Positions 41,282 through 50,108 are shown, counted from the first letter of the stretch. The stretch is 64,000 bases of DNA from Flavobacteriales bacterium (GCA_016700415.1 CP065018.1:3168001-3232000), one strand, 5' to 3'. A program made the numbers and translations. The notes: generated by a model from the sequence alone, not told the origin.

Positions 41282-42112
41282 ATGAGCCCACATCCCCATT
41301 TCGGAAGCAACCTGAAGCTGCTGCGCGCCCGCCGCGGCCGCTCACAGGAAGAGGTCGCCGTTGGCCTCGACGTGAAACGCTCCAGCTGGAGCGGGTATGA
41401 GAATGGTAGCGCGGAACCGCCCTTGGACCTACTGGTACGCATCAGCGGCTACTTCAGGGTGAGCTTGGACAAGCTGCTGAAGGATGACCTCACGCTGTTG
41501 AGCGAAAGCCAGCTCGGCATTCTGGAGCGCGGCGGCGACGTGGACCTCAGCGGGCGCCGGTTGCGCGTGCTGGCCACCACCGTGGACGCCAAAGACCGGG
41601 AGAACATCGAGCTGGTGCATGAAAAGGCCAAGGCCGGCTATGCGCTGGGCTACGCCGACCCGGAATACATCAGCGTGCTGCCGGCTTTCCAGATGCCCTT
41701 CCTCAGCCGCGACCGCAAGTACCGCACCTTCCAGATCAGCGGCGACAGCATGCCGCCCGTGAGCGAAGGCTCGTGGGTAACGGGCGAGTACGTGCAGAAC
41801 TGGCAGACCATCCGCGACGGCCAGCCCTACATCATCATCACCAAGGAGGACGGCATCGTGTTCAAAGTGGTGTACAACCAACTGAAGACCACCGGCGGCC
41901 TGTTGCTCTGCAGCACCAATCCCGTCTACCAACCCTACGAGGTGCCCATCTCGGAAGTCTTCGAGGTATGGAAGTTCGTCCACTTCATCAGCCATGAGCT
42001 GCCCGAGCCGAACCTGAGCCGGGACGAGCTCGCCAGCAGCGTGATGGACCTGCGCAAGGAAGTGGGCCAACTGCGGATGACCATGGAGAAGCAGGGGAGG
42101 CTGGCGTTGTAA
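41282..42112 (+). CDS. XRE-type repressor with S24/LexA-like C-terminal domain
   Basis: 276 residues from the ATG at 41282. Residues 5-62 form a Cro/CI helix-turn-helix (LKLLRARRGRSQEEVAVGLD, SSWSGYENG). Residues about 120-230 form an S24-like domain with the serine in ISGDSMPPVSEGSWVTGE and the lysine in IVFKVVYNQ, as in CI/LexA self-cleaving repressors. The Ala-Gly cleavage site cannot be placed with confidence. The C-terminus is a short coiled coil. Upstream, ATATATCGTCAATATATTTG (41240-41262 region) is AT-rich and could be its operator. No prophage genes are nearby. Confidence 0.85.
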   Translation: MSPHPHFGSNLKLLRARRGRSQEEVAVGLDVKRSSWSGYENGSAEPPLDLLVRISGYFRVSLDKLLKDDLTLLSESQLGILERGGDVDLSGRRLRVLATTVDAKDRENIELVHEKAKAGYALGYADPEYISVLPAFQMPFLSRDRKYRTFQISGDSMPPVSEGSWVTGEYVQNWQTIRDGQPYIIITKEDGIVFKVVYNQLKTTGGLLLCSTNPVYQPYEVPISEVFEVWKFVHFISHELPEPNLSRDELASSVMDLRKEVGQLRMTMEKQGRLAL

Positions 42113-42142
42113 CGAACGCTCGTAATTCCTCTTTTAGCCGCA

Positions 42143-42188
42143 AGCCATAAGCTACAAGCCCCAAGCTTGTGGCTTGTAGCTTATGGCT
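42143..42188. repeat. perfect 18-bp stem inverted repeat
   Basis: AGCCATAAGCTACAAGCC and its exact inverse complement enclose a 10-nt loop (CCAAGCTTGT). TAGTTCATAGCTG after it echoes the same words. It lies 31 bp past the S24 regulator's stop and may serve as its terminator, although no U tract follows. Confidence 0.7.
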
Positions 42189-42215
42189 CGTAGTTCATAG
42201 CTGACGCGCTGCGGA

Positions 42216-42223
42216 TACCTTTG
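42216..42223 (+). promoter_or_regulatory. -7 promoter element for the lipoprotein-HD gene pair
   Basis: TACCTTTG is an exact TAnnTTTG, 22 bp before the lipoprotein ATG. The base at -33 is TTC rather than TTG at the 19-bp distance. Confidence 0.55.
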
Positions 42224-42245
42224 GCGAAAGTCATCCAGACCAAAG

Positions 42246-42935
42246 ATGAGATCCCTGATCCATTCCCTGCACCCCGTTCGAAGTTGGGCGCTTCTCGCCG
42301 TGATCCTCTTCGCCACCGGCTGCATCACCATCGAGGAGCACTATACCTTCAAGAAGAACGGCTCCGGCACCATGGAATACGTGATGGACATGAGCGCGAT
42401 GCAGGGCATGATGGACGCTTTGGACTCCGGCGGCGGGAAAGCCAAGAAGGAGAAGGCCGACGGCCCGATCACTGGAACGGAGGAGCGTATCAAACAGCTC
42501 AAGGAACTGGAAGGGGTCAAGCGGGTGAAGCTGAAGGAAGAGGAGGATGGCTATGTGCAGCGGATCTCCTTCGCCTTCAAGGACCTGGACGCATTGAACA
42601 AGGCGCTGAACGTGCTGATGGCCGACAGCAGTGGCGTACAACAGACCTTCTTCCGCTGGGAGGGGAACACGTTGGTGCGGACGAACAACCAATACGCCGA
42701 GAAGATGGGTAGTGACATGACCGGCGGGACGGACTCCACCGACCTCACCAGTATGTTGGAAAGCATGAAATACAGGTACAGTTTCAAATTTCCGGATGCG
42801 ATCCGCGACATCACCTTGGCCGACGGGGTGACGCGGGAAGACCCGAAGCCGAAGCAGGTGAACCTCTCCACCGACTGGTCCGTGATCATGAAGGACCCCA
42901 AGGCGCTGGACCTGCGCATCACCTTGGACAAGTAA
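42246..42935 (+). CDS. lipoprotein of unknown function
   Basis: 229 residues. The signal ends ILFATGCITIEEHY, with lipidated Cys about residue 26. The mature part is charged and acidic, with YTFKKNGSGTMEYVMDMSA, LKELEGVKRVKLKEEEDGYV and ISFAFKDLDALNKALNVLMA: beta hairpins and helices of the sort seen in DUF-type outer-membrane lipoproteins of Bacteroidota. I recognise no named family. An HD-domain gene follows 9 bp later and is probably co-transcribed. Confidence 0.8.
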   Translation: MRSLIHSLHPVRSWALLAVILFATGCITIEEHYTFKKNGSGTMEYVMDMSAMQGMMDALDSGGGKAKKEKADGPITGTEERIKQLKELEGVKRVKLKEEEDGYVQRISFAFKDLDALNKALNVLMADSSGVQQTFFRWEGNTLVRTNNQYAEKMGSDMTGGTDSTDLTSMLESMKYRYSFKFPDAIRDITLADGVTREDPKPKQVNLSTDWSVIMKDPKALDLRITLDK

Positions 42936-42944
42936 GGGCAGGAC

Positions 42945-43430
42945 ATGGAAGAGCATTTGCTGGAGCGCGCCATCCGCCTGGCGGCGAAGGTCCACAAGGG
43001 CCAGAAGGACCGGGCGCAAAAACCGTACATCCTGCACGTGCTGCGGGTGATGATGCGCGGTACCGACATGGAGGAACAACTGTTGGGCGCACTGCACGAT
43101 CTGCTGGAGCGCTCCGACCTCACCACCGCCGATCTGGAACTGAAGGGCTTTCCGCCCCGCGTGCTCACGGCCTTGGAGCATATTTCCAGGCGGAAGGAAG
43201 AGGACTACATCGGCTATATCGACCGGGTGGCGAAGAACGGATTGGCCACGCGGGTGAAGCTCCACGACCTCTCGGACAAGATGGACATCCGCCACCTGAG
43301 CGTGCTCGACCAGTCCGATATCAAACGCTACAACCGGCAATTGGCCGCCTACCACAAGCTGCGGAAACTGGCCGAAGAGGCACGTTCCGAGGACGGCCAA
43401 GGCAACGGGCGGAAAACACCGTCGACTTGA
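42945..43430 (+). CDS. HD domain protein, RelA/SpoT-hydrolase-like
   Basis: 161 residues, all helical. RAIRLAAKVHKGQKDRAQKP then YILHVLRVMM, and LLGALHDLLERSDLT with the HD pair, follow the (ppGpp hydrolase-like) HD layout H...HD...D; TRVKLHDLSDKMD supplies the last aspartate region. It lacks the synthetase, TGS and ACT domains, so it resembles small alarmone-hydrolase-like proteins. The substrate is unproven. It sits 9 bp after the lipoprotein gene. The M49 peptidase promoter overlaps its 3' end. Confidence 0.82.
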   Translation: MEEHLLERAIRLAAKVHKGQKDRAQKPYILHVLRVMMRGTDMEEQLLGALHDLLERSDLTTADLELKGFPPRVLTALEHISRRKEEDYIGYIDRVAKNGLATRVKLHDLSDKMDIRHLSVLDQSDIKRYNRQLAAYHKLRKLAEEARSEDGQGNGRKTPST

Positions 43431-43456
43431 GGCCTTGGGCCTTGCGGCTATATTCG
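43427..43456 (+). promoter_or_regulatory. promoter of the M49 peptidase gene
   Basis: TTG at 43427-43429, a 19-bp spacer and TATATTCG at 43449-43456 (one mismatch to TAnnTTTG), 20 bp before the ATG at 43477. Confidence 0.6.
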
Positions 43457-43476
43457 CGATCCGAAAATCATTGATC

Positions 43477-45516
43477 ATGCGTCATTTCCTTCTCGCCTTT
43501 TTGGCACTTCCCCTCCTTTTCTCCTGCAGCGGCTCCGGTGACGGGTCCACGGATGCGAACAAGAACGATACGCTGGCCGCGGATTCCTTCAAATGGGAGG
43601 CGGACCAGTTCGGCGACACGCGCGTGCTGCGCTACCAAGTGCCGGGTTGGGAACAATTGAGCCTGCAGCAAAAGACACTTGCCTACTACCTCACCATGGC
43701 CGGCCTCAGCGGCCGCGACATCATGTGGGATCAGAACTACAGTCGGAACCTGGAAGTGCGCAAAGCATTGGAATCCATCCTGAAGAACTACAAAGGCGAG
43801 CGCTCCGGCACGGACTGGGATAAGTTCATGCTGTATGCCAAGCAGGTGTTCTTCAGCAACGGCATCCACCATCACTACGGCATGGAAAAGTTCGTGCCCG
43901 AATTCCCGCGCACATACCTGGACAGCCTTGTCGCAGAAAGCGGCGCGACCCTTTCCAAGGAAACGGCCGACATCCTCTTCGACCCTTCCATCGACATCAA
44001 GAAGGTGAGTTTGGACAAGGACAAGGACGTCGTGTTGGCCTCTGCCGTGAACTTTTACGGGGACGACATCAACGCCAATGAAGTGGAGGCTTTCTATGCC
44101 GCCAAGGAGGTGGAGGGCGACAGCACCCCGGTGAGTTTTGGCATCAACAGCAAGTTGGTGCGCGGCACCGACGGCAAGCTGATGGAAAAAACTTGGAAGA
44201 TCGGCGGCATGTACGGCGCCGCGCTCACCGAGATGAACAAGTGGCTGGGCAAAGCGAAGGAAGTGGCGGAGAACCCGCAGCAGGCCAAGGCCATCGGCCT
44301 GTTGATGGACTACTACAACACCGGCGACCTGAAGACCTGGGATGATTTCAATGTGGCCTGGGCGAAGGACACCACCGGCACGGTGGACTTCATCAACGGC
44401 TTCGTGGAAGTGTACAACGATCCTTTGGGCAAGCGTGGTTCCTTCGAAAGCATCGTGGAGGTCACGGACCCCATCGCCACCAAGAACATGGTCGTGATCC
44501 AACAAAATGCGCAATGGTTCGAGGACAACTCGCCGCTGCTTCCCCAGCATAAGAAGAAGAACGTGGTGGGCATCACCTACCGATTCATCAACACCTGTGG
44601 CGAGGCCGGGGATGCGGCGCCCAGTACGCCGATCGGTGTGAACCTGCCCAACGCGGACTGGATCCGCAAGGACGTGGGCAGCAAGAGCGTAAGCCTCGGC
44701 AACATCATCGATGCGTACGACCTCAGCTCCGGGGCCAGTTCCTTGAAAGAGTTCTGCTACGATACCGCTGAAGTGGCCCGTGCGGAGAAGTACGGCTCGG
44801 TCGCGGGGAAAGTGCATACCGCACTGCACGAAGTGATCGGTCACGCCAGCGGCCAGATCGAGCCGGGCATCTCCGGCCCGGACGTTACGCTGAAGACCTA
44901 CGCCAGCACTTTGGAAGAAGGCCGCGCTGACTTGGTGGCATTGTACTATATGCAAGATCCAAAGCTGGTGGAATGGGGCGTAATGCCATCGCTGGACGCG
45001 GGCAAGGCTGAATACGACAGCTACATCCGCAATGGCTTGATGGTGCAGATGCGCCGCCTGAAGCTTGGCAACCAAGTGGAGGAGGCGCACATGCGCAACC
45101 GCCAATGGGTAAGCGCCTGGGCGTATGAAAAGGGCCTGCCGGACAGCGTGATCGTGAAAGTGGTGCGCGACGGCAAGACCTACTTCCATATCCGCGACTA
45201 CGCAAAGCTGCGCACCATCTTCGGTGACCTGCTGCGCGAAGTGCAGCGCATCAAGAGCCAAGGCGACTACAAAGCCGGGCACGATCTGGTGGAGGACTAT
45301 GGCGTGAAAGTGGACGCGGCGCTGCATGCCGAAGTGCTGAAGCGCGCGGAGAACATCAAGACCGCACCGTATTCCGGCTTCATCCAGCCGCGCTTGGTGC
45401 CTGTGGAGGACGCCAGCGGCAAGATCACTGACGTGAAGGTGGAATACCCGGATAACTTCATCGACCAAATGCTGGAATACGGCGAGAAGTACAGCTTCCT
45501 GCCCGTAACGAATTGA
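43477..45516 (+). CDS. dipeptidyl-peptidase III family (M49) lipoprotein, HExxxH type
   Basis: 679 residues from the start at 43477, which gives a lipoprotein signal MRHFLLAFLALPLLFSCSG. The zinc site is the M49 hexapeptide HEVIGH (about residue 451) with ALEEGRADLVALYYM-type second motif (TLEEGRADLVALYYMQD, about residue 479). DPP III removes dipeptides from peptide N-termini. Bacterial homologues are often mislabelled dihydrofolate reductase, but no DHFR fold is present. Lipid anchoring suggests action at the cell envelope on imported or surface peptides. Confidence 0.9.
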   Translation: MRHFLLAFLALPLLFSCSGSGDGSTDANKNDTLAADSFKWEADQFGDTRVLRYQVPGWEQLSLQQKTLAYYLTMAGLSGRDIMWDQNYSRNLEVRKALESILKNYKGERSGTDWDKFMLYAKQVFFSNGIHHHYGMEKFVPEFPRTYLDSLVAESGATLSKETADILFDPSIDIKKVSLDKDKDVVLASAVNFYGDDINANEVEAFYAAKEVEGDSTPVSFGINSKLVRGTDGKLMEKTWKIGGMYGAALTEMNKWLGKAKEVAENPQQAKAIGLLMDYYNTGDLKTWDDFNVAWAKDTTGTVDFINGFVEVYNDPLGKRGSFESIVEVTDPIATKNMVVIQQNAQWFEDNSPLLPQHKKKNVVGITYRFINTCGEAGDAAPSTPIGVNLPNADWIRKDVGSKSVSLGNIIDAYDLSSGASSLKEFCYDTAEVARAEKYGSVAGKVHTALHEVIGHASGQIEPGISGPDVTLKTYASTLEEGRADLVALYYMQDPKLVEWGVMPSLDAGKAEYDSYIRNGLMVQMRRLKLGNQVEEAHMRNRQWVSAWAYEKGLPDSVIVKVVRDGKTYFHIRDYAKLRTIFGDLLREVQRIKSQGDYKAGHDLVEDYGVKVDAALHAEVLKRAENIKTAPYSGFIQPRLVPVEDASGKITDVKVEYPDNFIDQMLEYGEKYSFLPVTN

Positions 45517-45527
45517 TCGAAGGGGCC

Positions 45528-45557
45528 TTGTCCCGGTCGGGATCACGACTATATTTG
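45528..45557 (+). promoter_or_regulatory. promoter of tRNA-Leu
   Basis: TTG (45528-45530), an exact 19-bp spacer and TATATTTG (45550-45557) match the Bacteroidota sigma consensus TTG-N19-TAnnTTTG perfectly, 28 bp before the tRNA 5' end. Confidence 0.85.
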
Positions 45558-45584
45558 CGGCCCCTTGGGAAAATTGGACTCCTT

Positions 45585-45668
45585 ACCGGAGTGGCGGAAT
45601 TGGTAGACGCGCACGTTTCAGGGGCGTGTAACCGTAAGGTTGTAAGGGTTCGAGTCCCTTCTTCGGTA
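45585..45668 (+). tRNA. tRNA-Leu (anticodon CAG)
   Basis: Acceptor ACCGGAG pairs with CTTCGGT (one G-T) and A follows. The anticodon arm CACGT-TTCAGGG-GCGTG gives CAG. The long variable arm TAACCGTAAGGTTGT marks a class II tRNA. The T arm is AAGGG-TTCGAGT-CCCTT. 84 nt. Confidence 0.97.
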
Positions 45669-45671
45669 CAG

Positions 45672-45702
45672 ACAGAGCGGCACGGGCCGCTCTGTTGGTT
45701 TT
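45672..45702 (+). terminator. terminator of tRNA-Leu
   Basis: ACAGAGCGGC pairs perfectly with GCCGCTCTGT around ACGG, followed by TGGTTTT. Confidence 0.88.
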
Positions 45703-45809
45703 AGGCCCCCGCACGCGTCGCAGCAAAAGTGCCGATCAGCCCTTTTAGCCTCCCCTGCCCGCGGAAGTCATCGTTCCGTCCGATCGCGGTTATCTTTGAT
45801 CGGAACGTG

Positions 45810-46388
45810 ATGTCCGTAAAGAAATTCCACAGCCGACGCTCCTATCGAAGGATGATCCTATGGGGTGGCATCTGTTTGTTCTTGGTCATGCTCGGCCTTT
45901 TAGCCATGAACATGACCGGCTCCACCGTCCTGTTGTTCCTTGTTGCCGTGATGGTGGCATCCGGGGTGATCGTATTTGCCAGACAGGGCAAGAAGGATGT
46001 CATCGAGTATGAGCTGGGCGTGGATACCTTATTGCTTAGGCGCGGCGTGCAGGAAGAACGGTTGCCTTTGGAACATGTGATCGACGCCAATCTGATCGAT
46101 CTGGTGAGCGCCAAGGACTACGTCCAACAACACGGAAGTACCGACGTTGAAGCGGGCCAAGGCCGGAGGGGCGGCCCGCACCGCACCTCCACGCACTATT
46201 GCGGGGTGCCCATTGCCACGGGGCGCCTGAGCGCCGTCGTGGCCGGGCTTAGCAGCTTGAGCACGTACAACTTCGGGAAGAGCTTGGTCCTGCTGCGGAT
46301 CCGGGACGGTGGTGTGAGGTTGCTCTCGCCGAAATACAGTGAACGGATGGTCATGGCCATCGGCAAGGCGAAGCGGGGCGGTAACTAG
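45810..46388 (+). CDS. two-helix membrane protein with bacterial PH-like domain
   Basis: 192 residues from the ATG at 45810; an exact -7 element TATCTTTG lies at 45791-45798, so the upstream ATG at 45729 would be outside the transcript. Two membrane helices (about residues 15-35 and 38-58) are followed by YELGVDTLLLRRGVQEERLPLEHVI and a C-terminal SLVLLRIRDGGVRLLSP strand pair, the pattern of small bacterial PH-domain membrane proteins. A poorly conserved loop (VEAGQGRRGGPHRTS) interrupts it. The function is unknown. Confidence 0.7.
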   Translation: MSVKKFHSRRSYRRMILWGGICLFLVMLGLLAMNMTGSTVLLFLVAVMVASGVIVFARQGKKDVIEYELGVDTLLLRRGVQEERLPLEHVIDANLIDLVSAKDYVQQHGSTDVEAGQGRRGGPHRTSTHYCGVPIATGRLSAVVAGLSSLSTYNFGKSLVLLRIRDGGVRLLSPKYSERMVMAIGKAKRGGN

Positions 46389-46416
46389 CGTCCCGGAATG
46401 GGTGGAACTCCCGCAC

Positions 46417-47298
46417 CTACTGCAGCCGGATACGCTGGCCCACGCGCAGCGTGCTTCGCGAACTGATCCGGTTGATCCGGCAAAGACCGGCCACCGTTAC
46501 ACCGGTCTTGCGCGAGATGCCGTAGAGCGTATCGCCGCGCCGCACACGATAGGAGCTGCTGCCCGCCGAGGCCGTGATGTTGAAGGTGGTGGGCGTAATG
46601 GTGAGGCTATCACTGTGCAGCGTGCCCATTTCGAGGTTGAAGACCTTTTGTGGATCGATCGGATGGCCCAAGTAGCGCGTCTCGAAGTGGAGGTGGCTCC
46701 CGGTGGACCTTCCCGTGGAACCGCCCAGGCCGATCTCCTCTCCCGCTTCCACATGATCGCCCACATCCACCAAGCGCTTGCTCATGTGGCCGTATAGTGT
46801 TTCCAGTCCGTTGGCATGGCGCACCACCACCACATTGCCAAAGTCGCGATGATAGCGGGATATGCGCACCATCCCCGGGAAGGCGGCCATAACGGGGTCG
46901 CCCACTTGAAGCTTGATGTCCGTGCCGTAATGGTGGCGGCCGCGGCGGATGCCGAACGGAGAGGTGATACGCCCACAGATCGGCATCTCATGATCGCACG
47001 GTGCATAGGCCAAGCGCAGGGCAACGGTGTCCGTGATGGCTGGCCCTCGTTCGAAGATCTGGTCGGTGTTCCAGTCCCCGTAGGTCTCATAGGCCGGAAT
47101 GTGGTAGGCGGAGTCGGCCGAGGTCCAGAGGTCCGGCGTGGGCGCCTCGTCCACGATGGGGCCGTCACCGGTCTCCACGTAGGTCTCGGGGTCCTCCGGC
47201 CCGCCAATGGCGCTGGGATCATCCTGCGCGACGGCGGACGCATGCATCGCGGCGAAGACCACCAAGAGCAGGGCGGAGATCGTCGTTTTTCCGTTCAT
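46417..47298 (-). CDS. M23 metallopeptidase with LysM domain (periplasmic peptidoglycan hydrolase or activator)
   Basis: 293 residues from the start at 47298, which gives a signal peptide (ALLLVVFAAMHASAVAQ). The M23 lysostaphin-type domain spans about residues 105-225: ITSPFGIRRGRHHYGTDIKL with the H-x-G-x-D zinc motif, LYGHMSKRLVDVGDHVEAGE and TGSHLHFETRYLG with the H-x-H. A C-terminal LysM (YRVRRGDTLYGISRKTGVTV, then LRVGQRIRLQ) binds peptidoglycan. Both zinc motifs are intact, so endopeptidase activity is expected. The promoter region is shared divergently with the second M49-like gene. Confidence 0.93.
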   Translation of the reverse strand: MNGKTTISALLLVVFAAMHASAVAQDDPSAIGGPEDPETYVETGDGPIVDEAPTPDLWTSADSAYHIPAYETYGDWNTDQIFERGPAITDTVALRLAYAPCDHEMPICGRITSPFGIRRGRHHYGTDIKLQVGDPVMAAFPGMVRISRYHRDFGNVVVVRHANGLETLYGHMSKRLVDVGDHVEAGEEIGLGGSTGRSTGSHLHFETRYLGHPIDPQKVFNLEMGTLHSDSLTITPTTFNITASAGSSSYRVRRGDTLYGISRKTGVTVAGLCRINRISSRSTLRVGQRIRLQ

Positions 47299-47462
47299 GG
47301 AGCGCAAATCTATCAGCACAGGCCAAGCGTTCGACCCCGGATGCCCTTTACATAGCTGACAACGCCATGTGTGCGACCGGGTAACTGCGAAGATTCCCTT
47401 TATCCATGCGCAGGTGCGGTGCATCCACCATCTTTGCGCCCCCCGGTTAATGATCGTTAATC

Positions 47463-49136
47463 ATGAAACACAGCCCCACCGCCTTCCTCCTTGCATTGAC
47501 CTTGCTCATCTCCGCTTGCGGGTCACCCACGGAAGAGGCGCAACACGACACGTTGGGCGTTGACAGTGCCCGGATGGATGCGCGTGTGCGGCCTTCCATC
47601 TATGTGCCGGTGAAGCTTAACACGGACCTGAGCGTGCTCAATGCGACCGACCGGCAATTGCTTCCATTGTTCATCAGCGTGGCGGACATCATGGACAGTC
47701 TCTTCTGGCAAGAGGCCTGGGGACGGCCGGACAGCATCCCGATGAAGCATCCGGATATCGATGCCAAGGCGTTCTTCACCATGAACTACGGTCCATGGGA
47801 CCGGCTGGCGGGCGACAGGCCCTTTATCGACGGCGTGGGGGAGAAGCCCAAGGGGGCGCGCTTCTATCCCAAGGACATGACCGCAGAGGAGTTCGATGCA
47901 TGGGGCGACAGCGCGAAGCAAAGCCAATACACCGTGGTGCGGCGGGACGGACAGGGAAAACTCGTCGCCATCCCCTATCATGAATTTTTCGAAGGGGCGG
48001 CGGGCCGCGCTGCCCACCTGCTCGACAGTGCGGCGGCGATCGCCAAAGACGCGGGCCAGAAGAAATACCTGAGCGCCCGGGCCGAGGCGCTGCGCACGGA
48101 CAATTACGACCCGAGCGACATCGCGTGGCTGGACATGCGCCATAACACCATTGACCTGATCGCGGGACCCATCGAGACCTATGAGGACCAGCTCTATGGG
48201 TACAAGGCCGCGCATGAAGCGTACGTGCTTGTGAAGGACAGCGCATGGACCGCCCGGCTCGATCGTTTCGCCAAACTGCTTCCCGGCCTGCAGCGCGGCC
48301 TGCCCGTGCCCGATGCATACAAGCGTGAGAAGCCCGGCAGCGATGCACAGCTCGGGGCCTACGACGTGGTCTTCTACGCTGGTGATGCCAACGCGGGTGG
48401 CAAGACCATCGCGGTGAACCTGCCGAACGATGAGGCGATCCAATTGAAGAAAGGCACGCGCCGCCTGCAGCTGAAGAACGCGATGAAGGCCAAGTTCGAC
48501 CAGATCGTGGTGCCCATCGCGGACATGCTGATGGCCGAAGACCAGCGGAAACACATCACCTTCGACGCCTTCTTCCAGAACGTGATGTTCCACGAGGTGG
48601 CGCACGGCCTGGGCATCAAGAACACCGTCAACGGCAAAGGCTCCGTGCGTGATGCACTGCTCGATGAGGCGGGTGCCTTGGAAGAAGGCAAGGCGGACAT
48701 CCTGGGCCTATACATGGTGGAGCAACTGCGGGGCAAGGGTGAGATCACCGACGGTGAAGTGATGGACAACTACGTCACCTTCATGGCCAGCGTGTTCCGT
48801 TCCGTGCGCTTCGGCGCCAGCGATGCCCATGGCCGCGCGAACATGCTCCGTTTCAACTATTTCATGAACGCCGGGGCCCTTCAGCGGGATGAGGCTATGG
48901 GCACCTACCGCGTGGACGCGGAGAAGATGCACAAGGCCATCGCTGACCTCAGTGATTTGATCTTGAAATTGCAAGGCGACGGGGACTTGAAAGGCGTGCG
49001 CACACTGATGGAAAAGGAAGGGTCTATCAAACCACGGCTACAGAATGATCTGGACCGCCTAAAAGCCGCACATATACCCGTGGACGTGGTGTTCGAGCAA
49101 GGGCTTGACGTGCTGGGCCTCGGTCCGGCACGATGA
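47463..49136 (+). CDS. M49-like zinc peptidase lipoprotein, pentapeptide HExxH type
   Basis: 557 residues with a lipoprotein signal (MKHSPTAFLLALTLLISACG). The zinc site reads FHEVAHGLGI (about residue 377), an HExxH rather than the M49 HExxxH, with second motif ALEEGKADILGLYMVE like the EE(C/G)(R/K)AD of DPP III. It shares the family's DYxPSDIAWLDM-type and GPIETYEDQLYGYKAAHEA blocks. A DPP III subgroup with a five-residue motif has been described (Caldithrix, from memory). It is shorter than the 679-residue paralogue 2 kb upstream. Likely an envelope peptidase; substrate unknown. Confidence 0.82.
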   Translation: MKHSPTAFLLALTLLISACGSPTEEAQHDTLGVDSARMDARVRPSIYVPVKLNTDLSVLNATDRQLLPLFISVADIMDSLFWQEAWGRPDSIPMKHPDIDAKAFFTMNYGPWDRLAGDRPFIDGVGEKPKGARFYPKDMTAEEFDAWGDSAKQSQYTVVRRDGQGKLVAIPYHEFFEGAAGRAAHLLDSAAAIAKDAGQKKYLSARAEALRTDNYDPSDIAWLDMRHNTIDLIAGPIETYEDQLYGYKAAHEAYVLVKDSAWTARLDRFAKLLPGLQRGLPVPDAYKREKPGSDAQLGAYDVVFYAGDANAGGKTIAVNLPNDEAIQLKKGTRRLQLKNAMKAKFDQIVVPIADMLMAEDQRKHITFDAFFQNVMFHEVAHGLGIKNTVNGKGSVRDALLDEAGALEEGKADILGLYMVEQLRGKGEITDGEVMDNYVTFMASVFRSVRFGASDAHGRANMLRFNYFMNAGALQRDEAMGTYRVDAEKMHKAIADLSDLILKLQGDGDLKGVRTLMEKEGSIKPRLQNDLDRLKAAHIPVDVVFEQGLDVLGLGPAR

Positions 49137-49152
49137 TCGTGGACCTGTTGAT

Positions 49153-50079
49153 ATGACCGGTGGGAAAGCAATGGCGGAAGCACGGGGCCGGGTAAGCGGC
49201 CTGCTACGGACCGCGCCCCATGTGCTGGTTGCCTTGGTGGTGGCTTTGCCCATCTGCATTTTGGTGTGGCCCCATTTGCCGTTGATGCCGCTTCCGTCCG
49301 TGGCGGGGATCGGCCTGGACCGGTTGCTGCTGTTCCTGGTGGTGTTCGCCGCGGTGTTCTTCCTGCTGCGGAAATTGCCGTTGCTGGGCTATGGCGTGCT
49401 GGTGATCGTCCTGGCCGTGGTCACCTTCCGCGCCTTCCAAGGCGGGCATGGCTTCCGGTCCCTGTTCGACGATTATGGGAAGATGCTGTCCTCGCTCCCG
49501 CAGAGCACCAATGCGCTTCCGGAAGTGAAGGAACTGCGGCCGTTCAACGGGGCCGAGGAGTTGCGCACGGCCATGAACTATATCGATCCGGTGGTGCGCT
49601 CCTTCGCCGTGCGTTCCGCCACCACTTGGTTCAAAGTAGAAGCGGAAGAGAAGGGGGATCGCACCTTGGTCCAGGCCTTTTCCATCTTCAAGGTGATCAA
49701 CTCCTCCTGGATCTACGTGAGCGATCCCGCCGACGGGGAGTATTTCGCCAAGGCCAGTGAAAGCGTGCCCTTGCTGGCGGGCGATTGTGACGACCATGCC
49801 GTGTTGATGGCTTCCTGCATCAAGGCCATCGGCGGGAAAGTGAGACTTGTGCGCACCACCGGGCACATCTATCCGGAAATGTGCGTGGGCGATGTGAAGG
49901 GTTTACAACGCGCCGTCCATCTCATCCGCAACGAGCTCTTTCCGGAAGAAGCCCGCCGTGCCGACCTCTACTACCACACGGACGCCAACGGCGACCTCTG
50001 GATCAACCTCGACTACACAAGGCATTATCCCGGTGGGGAGGTGATGAACGAAAAGATCATCGGGATCCTGCACGTGTGA
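49153..50079 (+). CDS. membrane protein with transglutaminase-like domain
   Basis: 308 residues from the ATG at 49153 (49171 is an alternative). Two or three membrane helices occupy residues 20-95. The soluble part carries a transglutaminase-like core: LLAGDCDDHAVLMASCIKAI with the catalytic Cys, VRTTGHIYPEM with His and LWINLDYTRHYPGG with Asp. Such domains in bacteria are mostly peptidases or structural. It starts 16 bp after the M49-like gene and could share its transcript. The acyltransferase gene follows after 29 bp with its own -7 element. Confidence 0.8.
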   Translation: MTGGKAMAEARGRVSGLLRTAPHVLVALVVALPICILVWPHLPLMPLPSVAGIGLDRLLLFLVVFAAVFFLLRKLPLLGYGVLVIVLAVVTFRAFQGGHGFRSLFDDYGKMLSSLPQSTNALPEVKELRPFNGAEELRTAMNYIDPVVRSFAVRSATTWFKVEAEEKGDRTLVQAFSIFKVINSSWIYVSDPADGEYFAKASESVPLLAGDCDDHAVLMASCIKAIGGKVRLVRTTGHIYPEMCVGDVKGLQRAVHLIRNELFPEEARRADLYYHTDANGDLWINLDYTRHYPGGEVMNEKIIGILHV

Positions 50080-50108
50080 GCGATCCTTCCGGCCCTACAT
50101 TTGACAAT

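Noticed and set aside
43477..45516. Dihydrofolate reductase, a label often given to such proteins
   Set aside because: No Rossmann-like DHFR core; HEVIGH and EEGRAD identify an M49 peptidase.
43468..45546. 692-codon minus-strand frame across the M49 peptidase
   Set aside because: Antisense shadow of a gene with intact zinc motifs; composition is mirror-like.
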